A stretch of DNA of 35,171 nucleotides from assembly GCA_018398765.1 (NCBI GenBank), contig JAHBMJ010001137.1:1-35171 (forward strand), in the 5' to 3' direction. Shown piece by piece: positions 18,929 to 30,029 of the stretch. Every line of letters starts with the position of its first letter. Within the stretch, counting starts at the first letter, position 1. Below the pieces are notes generated by a model. That model searched no databases, had not been told where the DNA came from, and saw only the letters and a list, made by a program, of their open reading frames with translations. Position numbers and translations under genes: made by a program. The DNA comes from Chromera velia (lineage: Eukaryota > Sar > Chromeraceae).

Positions 18929-20905
18929 AGAGAGACCCTGATTGTCATTGACTGGAACAATACCTTGTGTCCTACGCACAAGATTCCCAGCAAGACCGAT
19001 CAGATCTCTTCAGAGATCAAGCAGACCATCGCCACAGGGGAGGTGCAGGCGCTGGCACTTTTGAGAGATTCCTCGGCTCTTAGAGAAGTAGTTATCCTGA
19101 CTGCGGCCAGTCTGGGGTGGATCGGGAAGACCCGTATGCTGATGCCGAAAGTCTCCGAGTTCATCAATTCAGCCCGCATCGCTGTCATCTCATGCAGAGA
19201 CCCGAAGGCACCAGTGGCAGATGCATCCCTCTGGAAGGTAAGAGCTAGGCATCTGAGCAGACAGGTCCACTTGGAAAAAAAGGAGCGCGGGAAGGGAAAT
19301 TACGTATAACATCTGTTTGTTTGTAACTATAGAAGTAAGATATTGAGCCATTGGGTGGGTACAAACGTCAGGCCCAGTATCGCTGTATATGCTCCACATC
19401 GTCCTTTGAACGATCTTTGCTGCATGATTTTTCTTTCCCCTTCCTGGTGCATGTGCATGTATGTGTACAGAAAAAGGCATTCGGAGACCTTCTCGCCATG
19501 CGGCCCGCCTGCCGACAGATCGTCTCCATTGGGGATCAAATCGCGGAGAGGGATACTGCTTTGCAAGCAGGAAAGTTGGTCAGACCGCTTCATCTCATCA
19601 GATAGAGAACACTGTATCATAGACAGTCGTGGACACTACTTCTTTCTCACACACATACAGAACGATGCCGACAGAGAGAGAATGCAATATAATAGTGTGC
19701 ACACAAGCAGGTACACCACTGCCCGTACTAGTGTTTGTCCAATAAACCGTGCACATGCACTTTCACACAAGCAGATATTATTTAGGGCTCCCTACTACCT
19801 CTCAAGCATGCAGGCATCCACCTACTTAATAACTCTCCTTCTTCTTCTTTCGTGCACGTTCGTGCAGGACTGTTGAAAGAGAGGTGCTCGTGAAGACTAG
19901 ACGGCTCATCTCCGAGTCCGTGCGACTATCTGAAGTAGGTCGCCTTGTGGAGACATCGAGGAAGAGGCAAAAATCCGCAGGGTGTGCCCCATTTTGATTG
20001 TTGACATGGTCTCACAAATGTGCACAGCATGATTTAGAACCTATCCTAAGTGTCTGCAAGCCAAACACATATCTGCTCTTTTGCGAATGATTCTCAGCTT
20101 CCCCTTTCCAAGCTCTTATCGTTCACATTTTTCTAATTTCCTCTGATTTCTTTTGTTTTGAATTTCCTTTCGGCAGAGCTTTGCATTTCTACATAGTGAC
20201 TGTCATCTCGCCTGAATGCCGTCTCATGGTCCCTTTCCTGCTTCTTCTTTTGGTCCCCTCGGTTCGTCTCTGTATGCAGCAACTCGAACTCGTGAGGGAA
20301 GACTTGGACTTGACGTTAGCAACGACGAAGGAGCAAGAGTTGCACGGGATCGTCAACGAAAAAGACAACGGCGACCTCCACTGGAAGAGGGGCTTCCTTC
20401 CAGAGGAGGTGTATGGGTGCATGGGAGTGAGGGCATGCAGGGGGGACATCATTCGGAGGGACCCTTGAAGAGATCATGAGCGGAGTTTCCATACAGTTTG
20501 TTTCTCTGATCGTGAAGGTCTCTGCTTGTTTGCCAACATCTCTCTTCTTTCCCGGAGTGTCAATCGGTCTACGACTTTGTTTGCATCAGTCCTTTTACTC
20601 TTTTTGGAGTTTTTTGTGCCTCTTCCTTCATTTACATCGCTGTTCATCTCTTCGTTCCTTCCTTGAGTCTTTTCCATCTGGTCACTCTCCTATCCCAAGC
20701 AGCTAAGGCTCCTTCCATCCTGATGAACAAATCGGTTGTCCCGATTTCTTCTTTCATGCATCACCGCATGCAGATTGAGGCCCTCAGGAAGAAGCAGCAG
20801 CAGGAAAGAGAAGATCTGCACTTCTTGCGGGTCGCAGCTGTGAAGAAAAAAAACATGGCATTGCCAAAAAAGAAATCAGTGCCTCCCCAGGGGGGGTATC
20901 ATTAG
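18929..20905 (+). CDS. HAD-superfamily (DWDDT-type) phosphatase-like protein, 5' end unresolved
   Basis: Five segments join in phase: 18929-19237, 19471-19574, 19868-19934, 20280-20408 and 20774-20905 (246 codons before the stop). The product has the order of motifs known in protist HAD proteins of the DWDDTLLPT type. These are motif I LIVIDWNNTLCPT, motif II REVVILTAAS with a following GWIGKTRMLMP, the lysine in ASLWK/KKAFGDLL, motif IV IVSIGDQIAERD, and the tail VKTRRL...QLELVREDLD. In motif I the second aspartate of DxD, the general acid/base, is Asn, so phosphatase activity is doubtful. An in-frame TGA at 18926 precedes the segment and no in-frame ATG lies before motif I. Either an upstream exon is spliced in near 18930 or the gene has lost its start. 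ATG 18876 is in another frame. The exon 2 donor GTTGGT is weak. The C-terminal KKQQQEREDL segment is coil-like. Confidence 0.72.
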
Positions 20906-22000
20906 GTTCACCATGTACCTGTTTTTACCCGTTGTGATTCTTTGTTTCTTTCTTTCTTTCTTTTTTCTTTTTTGTATTCTGGTGTTTTAATTTGTTCTTT
21001 TTTCTGAAAGTTTACCTGCGAGAGTGTGTGTTATATACGGGCGGGGCGGAATCTTCAGGTCAGTCTTGTTTTCTCTTTCGCTCCCTTTACTCTTCTTTTC
21101 ATATAAACCCGTTTCGTCTTTTTTTGCTTAAATTCTCTTGGCATCTCTCCGTCTGCTGCAAAACTTCGCTCGACCCCCCGCTTTTGCTGTCGAGGTGCTT
21201 TCTTAGGCGCATCAGCCCCATCCTCCTGTCGCCTTCTTTTGATACTCTGGACCGACTTCAATGCTCTTCTGAAATCGCCAGGTGGTCTCCTTTCTTTCCA
21301 CTTATGCCCTCTGGATTTCTTCAAATTTTATATTTTGAGACTGTGAGATTGCCTATAGCTCATATGCAGATGTCACAATCGGCGTAAATCGCTTCATAAA
21401 AGGTTGGCAGTTTCCTCCTCAGCCTTTCTTTCCTCTCCTTTGGCTGTGTCCGTAATTGATCTGAGGGAAAATCATGCCGGTCTGCAAACGGCGGGCGTTG
21501 ACGCGGAGATTTCAATCAAACACAGCATTTAATTACCTACAATTAATGCACACATACACATGGGCTCTTGATCGGCAACATACATTGCAGTTAGATTGGC
21601 TGCGAACGCAAATCAAGTTGTTGATGCATCTTTGCACCGCCCACTTCTGTTTTGTCCTCCTGCTAATCCTTTCGCGAGCAAGAAGAGAACGGACAAGGCA
21701 TCTTGATACAAAGATCATGTTCTCTGTATGCTTTCTGTTCTTTGCTCTCCCCTGTATCCAATAAGCTCCTCTTTTGGACGCTTGAGGCCTGACAACTTGT
21801 GGAGAGGAGGAACTACCGTGGAGACTCCGTTCCGCCTGTCTGCATGTTCCAACCCATTTGTCTATTATTTTTTTATTGAGATTTTTCTTTTTTGTGACTG
21901 AGTGTTTTAATACGAATTGTATCTTTTTTTCTTTTGTTTCTTCTTCTTCTTCTTCTTCTTCTTCTTTATGTCTTGGTTGAATGGCGAATTCACTTTGTAT
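20906..22000. other. Pyrimidine-rich gene-free interval
   Basis: Downstream of the HAD-like gene the plus strand is strongly T/C-rich, with (TTTC)n around 20946-20972 and (CTT)n at about 21944-21967. No exon with both splice signals and coding character was found. Confidence 0.4.
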
Positions 22001-22011
22001 GGTGCATGCAG

Positions 22012-22117
22012 AGTTTTCCAGTCTGAAGGAGCGAGAGGGGGGATGACAGCGAGGGTGTATACAAAGAACGGCAGGGAGGGGGGTCTGTGTGATTTGCTTG
22101 TCGATGAGATGTTCTGA
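22012..22117 (+). CDS. Possible terminal exon, unrecognised (35 codons)
   Basis: A CATGCAG acceptor-like site ends at 22011 and is followed by an open phase-2 segment, VFQSEGARGG then DLLVDEMF and TGA. It has the look of the other exon starts in this window (TGCAG, then a frame with balanced composition). No upstream partner was identified. It could be chance. Confidence 0.2.
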
Positions 22118-22900
22118 GGGAGGGAGCACTGCCTCGATCGGGTTTTTTTGCCCTTTCCAGCTTTTGGGTTCTTCAATATGTTGGATCAAAGACGAAGCTG
22201 CAGCCCAAATCCCCCACTGTATGTCCCCACCTCTACCCATTGTCAATTTGTGTTTTGGAGTTTTTTTTTGGCTCCACCGTCTAGTCTATATTCTCTGTGA
22301 GGTCGTGTTAGAAGGGGATCTGGTCAGATGGCAAGCAGACTGTACTTTTATTTAAATAAGTGTTTACTTAGCAGCAGCATGAGGCATAAAGGGGGGAGTC
22401 CAGACTGGTTGGTCCTGTACAATGTATGCAGAGGAAGAAAAAAGAGACAAAGGGCAAAGGGGATCCACCTGGAGGGGACTTGACCTTCTGATCAAAAGAA
22501 TAAAAAAATATAGAATCAAAGAGGAGATGGAGCCTTCCCGAAGGCAGTTTCTCCTTCTTTTGCCTGACAGGTTTTTGAACGGGTTTAAATGTCTGACTAT
22601 CCTTCTCTATCTATCTCTGCTGGTCTGATTGCTTGGGTGAACAGAAAGCGAAGGAGAAAAGCAAAACAACGAATGTAGTCAGAAAAGTACAGTCTGAACA
22701 CACTCGTTCAATCCTTCTCTTTAGAATTAAATCGAGAAGGATCTTCATAGGGGGGGTGGGGAGGGGAACTCGAATGAAGGGGGGGGGGGCTCTGGGGAAT
22801 CAACCCAGAATTAAAGTACTGTTCTTCTGTAAGTCCAAACAGAATTTCACAATTCAAAAAAGAGACAGAGTTGCCGATTTTTTCGGCGGTAGACAAGCTT

Positions 22901-22929
22901 CATTACCAGTAACCGGTAATTACCGGCAG
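22901..22929 (+). repeat. ACCGG-rich 29-bp repeat, copy 1
   Basis: CATTACCAGTAACCGGTAAT followed by TACCGGCAG. It is itself built from repeated TACCGG/CCGGTA units, and matches 23673-23701 in direct orientation with five substitutions. Confidence 0.6.
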
Positions 22930-23369
22930 AGTTTGCTGGCAGTTGGCAAAGACTTGGCAGAATTCTAACAGTCACTAACACTTTTCAATAATCTAAGTCC
23001 TAGGTTATAGGTCAATCAATCAATCACTTAAGGCTAGACTTAAGGTCAATTCAAAAAGCCAATGCGTCATCTGTAGGGACAGCTATGCAGCCAGTGTGCT
23101 TGAAGATAACGCAGGTCGAAGCGATGGATCCCGTCTTGCACTTGGCGCCCAAAGATAGAAAACCGCTGGCCGCAATAACCACAGCTAGCCCAGACAGATG
23201 CACCCACGCGATTTCAACAATGGAAAAAGTCCGCCTCCAAAGAAAGACCCGCCGCTAAAAGCTGATATCTGAAGCCTCGAAGGGCTTCTGACTCCGGAGA
23301 CCCAGGGGGGTGGAGATTTATCATCTGCAAGCAAGCAGACATGAAAGAATCATAAGTAAATAAGCAAAT

Positions 23370-23451
23370 AGAGACAGGGAAAGCGAGTATGTGAACGAAA
23401 GGCGGTTAGGCATTTGTAGAGATAGGGAGGGCAAGTATGTGAACGAAAGGC
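23370..23451 (+). repeat. 34-bp direct repeat, two copies with 48-bp period
   Basis: Copies at 23370-23403 and 23418-23451 share GAGTATGTGAACGAAAGGC (copy 2 has an A for the first G after GGC) and an AGAGA(C/T)AGGGA lead. The remainder of 22.9-23.7 kb shows no coding exon. Confidence 0.65.
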
Positions 23452-23672
23452 AATAGAGACAAGCAGGACACGCTGAAATAGGTCACACAGCTGCTGCGAC
23501 TCCCTGCGACTGATAGAACTAGATAGAAAGGGTTGATGTACACGGAGCTGAAGGACATAAACGAACACGAAAAAAAAACGTTTTTGAAGGTTGGCGCCGC
23601 AGGCGAAATTTTTTTTGGGGACCCTAATTTTTATTTTTTTTTTTTATCGGTAAAAGGAAGGCAGACTGAGGC

Positions 23673-23701
23673 CATTACCGGTTACCGGCAATTGCCGGTA
23701 G
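23673..23701 (+). repeat. ACCGG-rich 29-bp repeat, copy 2
   Basis: CATTACCGGTTACCGGCAAT followed by TGCCGGTAG, 772 bp from copy 1. Four of the five differences are transitions, which fits decay of an originally identical sequence. Confidence 0.6.
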
Positions 23702-25005
23702 ACTAGACCTGTTACCGACCAGAAAAGCAACCCTGAAAAGAGATAAGCAGAGAGACGCTTGCTTGGAGAGAACTTCCGATAAGATGCTGTCTGCCAAGAT
23801 CGCTGCTTGAAAGAAAAACAAAGAGAACGAGAAAGAGGAGGTCTCAGAGGAGGTAACAGCTTCTTTCAAGCAGCTTCTTTCTCTTTCTTTTTCCCTGAAA
23901 GAGTTTTGCAATTAATCTTATGAGTATATACAAGTCTAGTCTCTCTGTCTGTCAGTTTCTGTCAGTCTGGGCTGGTTTGATTGCTGAGCTGGACAGAAAG
24001 AAAGAAAAGAAAAGAAACGAAAAGGGTCACCTACATCTAACGAAGCACTCGACCGTCCCTTCCTCTAAGAGATCAAAGGGGAGAGACGAAAAGAAAGGAT
24101 TGGGTGCACAGAGGGTAATTCAAATCTGCAACTGCGAGAGGGAAAATCATGAAAAAATGTGCCATCACCAGCAGAAGTAGTGGCATAGGGCGGAGTGGGA
24201 GCGCAAGAAGTCCTGCAGGGGGCCGTTTATGCAGAGAAAGACAGAGACAAAAAGGGGGGAGACATAAAGAGAAGGACTCCCACTCAGATACACCCTCCCG
24301 GCCAATTTTGTCTGCCAAGCTAAAGAATTGAAAGAAAAGCGGACAAAGAAAGAACGAAAGAAAAAAAGAAAGGAGAGGGGGAAGGAGCTTTCTTCTTCTT
24401 TCTCCTGACAGATGCTTGCGTTCGGTCTCCCTGTCAGCTCTGTCAAATTAAATAAGTCTGTGCTATCTTGGTTGCTAACGGATCGAAGTGAACAAAAAGA
24501 AAAGAAAAGAACAGAAAAGAAAAAATGATAAATCCCGATTGGATCCCCATATCCGAATCACCCAGCAAAGCCCTTGTCCATCCATCCCTATTCTGAGAGA
24601 TCAAGGAACGACAGTTACACTGCAAGGTGGGAAAAAAAACAGGCTAACTGAGGGAGGGGGGGCCATTGCAGTGTCTGTTTCTCTGTTTGTCTGTCTGTAA
24701 AAGAAGGGCGAGGAAGAGCAACAAAGTCTGTCTATCTGTCTGTCTATCCAGATATACTCTTTACCCAACAGGGCCGTTTGTCCCTGCCAGAGCTGGTCCG
24801 TCTTCCTGACCCTTTCCGCTTCATTGCAACAATTTCCCCTCTTGCCAGCTTGCCATAATCCGTCCCTCCTCACTCCAGACTGACCGTCCGAACCCGAGGG
24901 GCCAAACCTTCAAAAATGTAGAGCACAACACGTCCTCAACAGGTGGTGCCACCAACAGGCCGACAAATCTCAATTGAATGACATGGGCTCCGAGAGTTCA
25001 TGCAG
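23702..25005. other. Gene-free interval, purine-rich
   Basis: AG-rich plus strand (many AAAGAAA/GAAAAG runs) with a short (TGTC)n tract near 24670-24750. Frames on either strand are short and lack domain or splice support. Confidence 0.4.
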
Positions 25006-26368
25006 GAGTTGGAGTGGCCAAATTCCAAATGTGTACGTACTGGCTCTTTTGTCCATAAGGTCGAGAGAATTCCGCTTCTCTCTCACCCCTCAGGTATATG
25101 ACATGCAGCACCTCCGCCTAAGAATTCTCTCACCCAGACAACAGCAGATACAAAAGTGGTGGGAAGGGAAGGAGAAGCAGCTCAGTGCGTGTAGATATAG
25201 TTCAATCAGATCTTGTGCACTTGTATGGAAGTATGGCGGTACGTCTGGAAAGGTTTTTTCGGAAGGGCTTTCTGTCGCCCCAGCTGAAGAAGATGACTTC
25301 TCGAGTGGCTAAACAGCTCTGGCTGGTATAAGCTGGAGAGTTCCTGTGTCAGTCTGCGTGGCCCGGTTTTCGTCATAAAGGTGCTCATAGAGCCAAAGAC
25401 GAGAGCAAAGCGGTAGCGGGCCCTGACGTACCCCCATCGACGCACAGGCAGACCCACCGACACGCTCTATCCTCTGCTCTCGGGGAGACAGACTCCTTGA
25501 TCCCATCCCCATGCATGGCTCTATATGTAGATCGTCAGAGACATGAGCGTACAAGCAAACAGGAGGACTTTCATACCAGTAAGCGGCGTTTCATTTCGTC
25601 TCGCAAAATGGAACGCGATGCTTGCGTCCGTTGAGGAGTGCAGAGGAAGTCTCAACTGGGAGCCCGGAGTGTGAAAGTACAGTAGCTAGTGCCTTAGATT
25701 TAGAGAAGCCAATCCAGTGTTTGGTTGAACGCACTGCCGGTGTGTATCTCCTTGAAGGAACCTGGTTATCTGCCGGTGCATGGTTGGTTCTCATTTGAGT
25801 ATGCACTTTGGACCGAATTAAGCGTTGCATCTCTTCATTTATCCTTTTGGGGCCATTCCTCATTTCGTTTCTGAACAAGCGACGATCGATCGCGCCTTTA
25901 AGGTCTCATGGACAATTAACGCGCGGAGCAGGTCATGGAACCGAAATAGCGTTGATCGACTAGACTTTCTTTGTCCGGTCGTGCGAGGAAGCGAAGAACA
26001 AATTCGAGGCAGGAAGACTGCTCCAACATGCCATGGGAGTTTTTGCAAGAGCCTTGGCTCTTCTCGTTTTTTGATTCCGTTCTCAGCAGACGGGGGGCAT
26101 GTCAGGGCATGTTGTGGAAGATTCGACTCTGGGGATGAATGTCGATGCACTGACTCCTCTGTACCGGCCCTGCAGGCGTGTTTGGAATTAGGAATCAGAT
26201 TTTGGGATGCTGGTCTCTCTGCCTTTCATTAGTTGTTACTCTGCACTCATCGTTGTAGTTCTTATGCCTGTATGTGCAGACTGGGAAGATGCGGCTGCCA
26301 TGTTGCATCTTAAGATCACCAAGGGAGGCTCCGCCAGAGAGATAGCGAGGTGGAGATCAACCAATTGA
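25006..26368 (+). CDS. Candidate three-exon gene tail, unrecognised
   Basis: Three segments each follow a TGCAG site and join in phase: 25006-25032, 25109-25190 and 26280-26368. They encode ELEWPNSKC, then HLRLRILSPRQQQIQKWWEG, then after splicing YWEDAAAMLHLKITKGGSAR ending at TGA. Donors GTACGT and GTAGAT are acceptable. The product is basic, Trp-containing and probably helical; I recognise no family. No start codon or upstream exon could be fixed. Phase agreement at two junctions is suggestive, but the exons are short and the second intron spans 1089 bp, so it may be coincidence. Confidence 0.27.
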
Positions 26369-27502
26369 TACGCAAATCTGTTGCGAGGCAGCAGAGAGAG
26401 CTTGACGATTAAAAGGAAGCATTTGAAGCTGTACTTCTCTTTTGAGAGATATACATACTAAGCTAGGCAGCAAAAGAGTTGCAGTACATACACCATCACA
26501 GTGGTATCACTAGCACAAGCTTGGTAGCGGTCTTTGCTTCTCTTTCCGAGGTTTTTTATTACAACGGACTTAAAGAAACCGTTTGCGCACTCTTGAATGC
26601 TAGTCTCTGCATAGGCAATTAAGCCTAAATATCAGAATCGTAATTAATATTTAGTGATGCTCAACCTATATATAGTGCTCAACTTTGATTGTAAGTTATA
26701 ACTTTGATTTCAATTGTGAATATGATGGTCGGGGCGGGGCTGACGTACGCGGCGCGATCAGATACCGCGGCGTGAATTCCTGGGGGGCCACGGCATGTGC
26801 GAGCGTGCGGGGGCCACGTGCTTTACTGAGGAGACGGAGTTGATTCAGACTGATTGATCTGATGGTTGTATGATTGAGAGTTGTCAGTCTGTTATCGTAC
26901 GTCAGACAGTGTAGATTGTAAGATAAACAGACACCGCGCGTTTTAGATACACGTTCTTGTAGGCAGCTTATATGCGCGTCTCGTCTCCAGCCTGAATTAA
27001 TTGATGCTTCTAGATCGATCAGCAAAGGAACCTCTCAGAAAGGGAACAATGCATACGGTGAGTTTGAACAGACCCTTATGTATCGTGTGCATTGAGTAGT
27101 GGCAGCCTTCTAGACGTCTAGAGAACATTCACACCATCATATCAATTGTAGTATGTTTCACTCTAGGTTTCACTCTAGGTTTCACTACAATTCTTTATTT
27201 TAAATTTTAGCCAGTTTGAATTTTAAAATAGAATTAGAATTAGGATTAGTATTTATATTTGGAATACGCCGTTGAACACTAGCTAGAACACTAGGTTAAA
27301 TATGGAAATTACCATCTAGGCTACTATAAAAAAGTATTTACTATTTGCTACTACGGCCATTGAATCATTACTATTATCATCATACGCCTGGGTATTACGC
27401 CATCGTTGTTTGCCTAAACTAGTGGCCTAGCTAGCCTTGATTAGCCTTTCAAGACTTCCACCATTTGGCAAGAGACAAGTTTGACAGCGCTTCCCTAAAA
27501 GA

Positions 27503-27504
<2 letters not shown>
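26369..27504. other. AT-rich gene-free interval
   Basis: No supported coding. Notable items are a GC-rich patch at 26727-26830 in which GGGCCACG appears twice, and a tandem TTTCACTCTAGG at about 27157-27182. The left TA run of the transposon begins at about 27505. Confidence 0.4.
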
Positions 27505-27537
<33 letters not shown>

Positions 27538-27539
<2 letters not shown>

Positions 27540-28352
27540 CGACGCACAGTGGTAAAAAAAAAAAAAAAAAGACCTTTCCAGATTTTTTTTTTCTTTTTTT
27601 CTGCGAAGGATTTCCTAGAGCACCTCTAGGAGCACCTAAAAGAGCACCTTTTAAAAGTACTTTTAAACTAACTTCCTCGCAAACTTATTACTTAACTCAA
27701 AGTTTTAAACATCTTTCAACCCTAGTTCTAGTCCTAGTTGTTATTGTACGTTTGTCTCTACTAGTGTCTTCACCATTCCATCATCAACTTTTTTGAATAC
27801 GGACCAACCGATCTTTTTTCCCTTGTTCAACTACACTGTCACCACTGGCAGACTTTTTTCTCTTCTCTCCTCTGAGGGATGCCGGGTGATGGACTAGGTG
27901 ATGGACCAACTGAGTGTGAGAGACGAGGGAGACAGAGGGAGTAACCCGGTCCATCGTTTCACCATTCATACTAATTAAAAAATGAATGAAGTCTGCGTGT
28001 ATGGCACTGTACACAGTGACCATCGCAAAGGGGGATTACAGGGATGAAGGTGAGCAGGCGAGAGAAAGGAAAAGGGGGCTCTCTTTTGTCCTATGCAAAG
28101 AGTGACAAGAAAGATGGATGCATGGATGCAGACAGAAAAGCAAACAGAAGAGAAGTTCTTTGACTGGCTCTTTGACGATATCTAAGACGATATATATTTC
28201 GGAGCTCTAGTCGAAGCTAGTTTTGATCAATCTTTTTAAGCGTCTACCAAGCTAAAAGTGAAACTGGAATCCTAGATATGATAAAATTTTAAATAAATAA
28301 AAAAAAAAGAATAGATGTTTTCAGAATTTTTTTTTTTTACCACTGTGCGTCG

Positions 28353-28354
<2 letters not shown>
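27538..28354. mobile_element. Non-autonomous DNA transposon (MITE-like) with TA flanks
   Basis: The element starts GGCGACGCACAGTGGT followed by a poly-A run (27538 onward). It ends with poly-T followed by ACCACTGTGCGTCGCC (to 28354). These are perfect inverted repeats of 16 bp plus the A/T runs, about 23 bp or more. On both sides it abuts long (TA)n runs (27505-27537 and 28355-28389), consistent with insertion at TA. It is 817 bp with no transposase frame; the only internal frame is a 79-codon minus-strand one without motifs. TA target sites and short inverted repeats point to the Tc1/mariner group. That is inference. Confidence 0.8.

Positions 28355-28389
<35 letters not shown>
28355..28389. 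repeat. (TA)n microsatellite at the right edge of the transposon
   Basis: About 17 TA units follow immediately after the right inverted repeat, mirroring the left run at 27505-27537. TA may have been the target-site repeat expanded by slippage, or the target may already have been a TA microsatellite. Confidence 0.85.
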
Positions 28390-28392
<3 letters not shown>

Positions 28393-29255
28393 AAAATACG
28401 ATAAATGCCCCCCAGCGGCTTAAAAAGGGCTTATCTTGAAAATAAAAAAAATGGTTTGAATCTATACGCTTAATTTAACCATCATGAATTATTTTGATTC
28501 AAAACTTTAAAATAATTATAATATGATTATAAAAATTTTTAGTATTATACTTTTTGATTCAGCCAGTGATTTACATATTTAACATACATTCTGCTTGTGA
28601 GCTCACCAAGCATGTACTTCAGGGGATTTTGCGCTTAGCTTTGTCTCTAAGGTTGAGTGATTGACGATCTCTTGCATGAACATTGGCTGCTAGGAGCACG
28701 GCTCCACTCTAGCAAAGCCAAACTTTCATTCATTTCATCTAGCATTTCATTAAATTTATATAGCATTGATATGTGATATCCCTATAAAACTTTTAGTAAA
28801 TATGACTAAATATTATAAAATATTATAAAAAATTCATATTTTAGTCATATTTTACTTTTTTTTTGTGAGTTTATATTTTTTTGTATATATTGTATGCAGA
28901 CAAACAAAAAATGCTACACAAGTCTACAAACACCCACAAATTGAATGAACTGACTCCCATTTATTCAATTAATATATTTTACGAGAAAAAAAATGGTAAA
29001 AAAAAACTAGTGAATAGTAATATTTTAGTCATATTTTTTTTTTTAGTGAATTTTGTCACTAATTTCCCTCATATTTTGTCATATTTTGAAAAACATTTTT
29101 TAATGAAAGAATTATAACTTTTAGGACGTTTTTGGGGCAATTTATGAAGACTGGAGCTTTTAATTCATGTAGTGCACCGACTTAGAGCATGTAAAATAAA
29201 ATATTAAGTAAATAATATCATTTTTATAAAATTTTATCTTATTTTAACCATAATA
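28390..29255. other. Very AT-rich region with repeated TTAGTCATATTTT motifs
   Basis: The AT content is extreme, with the motif TTAGTCATATTTT recurring near 28840 and 29023 and variants near 29070-29090. The left arm of an inverted repeat (28775-28862) pairs with 31410-31514. No coding is supported. Confidence 0.55.
28775..28862 (+). repeat. AT-rich inverted repeat, left arm
   Basis: Begins GATATCCCTATAAAACTTTT and continues with AAATATGACTAAATATTATA. The reverse complement of 31410-31514 gives ATATCCTATAAAACTTTTAT and AAATATGAGTAAATAT, and both arms end in a poly-T then GTGA. Similarity is clear but imperfect. Confidence 0.55.
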
Positions 29256-29461
29256 ATGAGGAGGGGGATGACCTCTTCACCCCTCCCAATGGCTGCCAGT
29301 AGGCCAACCTTTCTCAGAGTGGTACCTTCCGTCCCCCCTTCTCATCCTGAACGTCTTCCATTTCGGCATCCTCTTCCTGTACTCTCCCCCTCCTGCATGC
29401 CTGTAGCAGCAGCCCCAGCTGCGGCCGCCCTAGCAGTGGCCTCTTCAGTAGCCCTTCTTAC

Positions 29462-29654
29462 CTCTCCTTCCGCGTATCTAATTCTGTTATTCAAAGAGGT
29501 CGTAAAGTGATGGAGGACTGTGACTGAGACGGTGACTCTCTTCCCGGCCTTGTTGGTGATTGTGTGCTTGAATAAATCACCGAAGACGACTTCTAGGGCC
29601 TTGTTAAGGAGACTGATCGTCTTGTGTGTTTTCTCCACACCTGCGTCTGTAGGC
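29462..29654 (-). CDS. Exon-like segment, unrecognised protein (partial)
   Basis: On the minus strand this is open from an acceptor-like CCTACAG to a good donor GGAGAG/GTAAGA at 29461. It encodes KTHKTISLLNKALEVVFGDL, then FKHTITNKAGKRVTVSV and HHFTTSLNNRIRYAEGE. Composition and donor look like a real exon. It starts in phase 1. The only nearby upstream segment (29858-30000) ends in phase 2, and no acceptor in between rescues the frame. I recognise no family. A histone-fold-like alternation of helices is imaginable but not supported by signature residues. It may be a remnant carried in an AT-rich repeat block. Confidence 0.4.
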
Positions 29655-29857
29655 TTTACCTTGGCCTACCTGTAAAGAGAAAAAAAAAATGAAGGTACAA
29701 ACCTGGCCAACCTTTATAGACAAACAGCTACGTCATCAGGTAGCAAAAATAAGCAAAAAAGGGAGGGGATGGGAGTAGACAAAGAGGAAATAGCGCAAGA
29801 AATATAGACGTGTGGAAAAAAAAAAACGGAAGCTCTGAAAACAGAAAGCTGACGTAC

Positions 29858-30000
29858 CTGTTTTTCCACTCTTCATCGGGAAAGGTATCCTTATAAATGT
29901 GAATCAGCTCTTTGATGAGCTCAGAATCAACAGAAAGGATCGGAGGTTTTTTGGGGCACTGCGTTGTGCCAACCAGGTATCTCCACCAAACACTTCTCTC
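29858..30000 (-). CDS. Exon-like segment, unrecognised protein (partial)
   Basis: Minus-strand open segment ending in a donor AACAG/GTACGT at 29857. The product includes [20 protein letters not shown] and [19 protein letters not shown], which looks like a folded protein rather than repeat translation. The 5' limit is uncertain because the frame continues into the ATCC array. It lies 200 bp upstream of the segment at 29462-29654 on the same strand, but the two do not join in phase. Perhaps a third exon or a frameshift intervenes. Confidence 0.4.
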
Positions 30001-30029
30001 CTTTTTGCATTTAAATCTAAGGATACACA

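Noticed and set aside
21533-22246. 237-codon minus-strand frame
   Set aside because: Contains a long Glu/Lys run from the (CTT)n tract, with no recognisable domain; more likely chance than gene.
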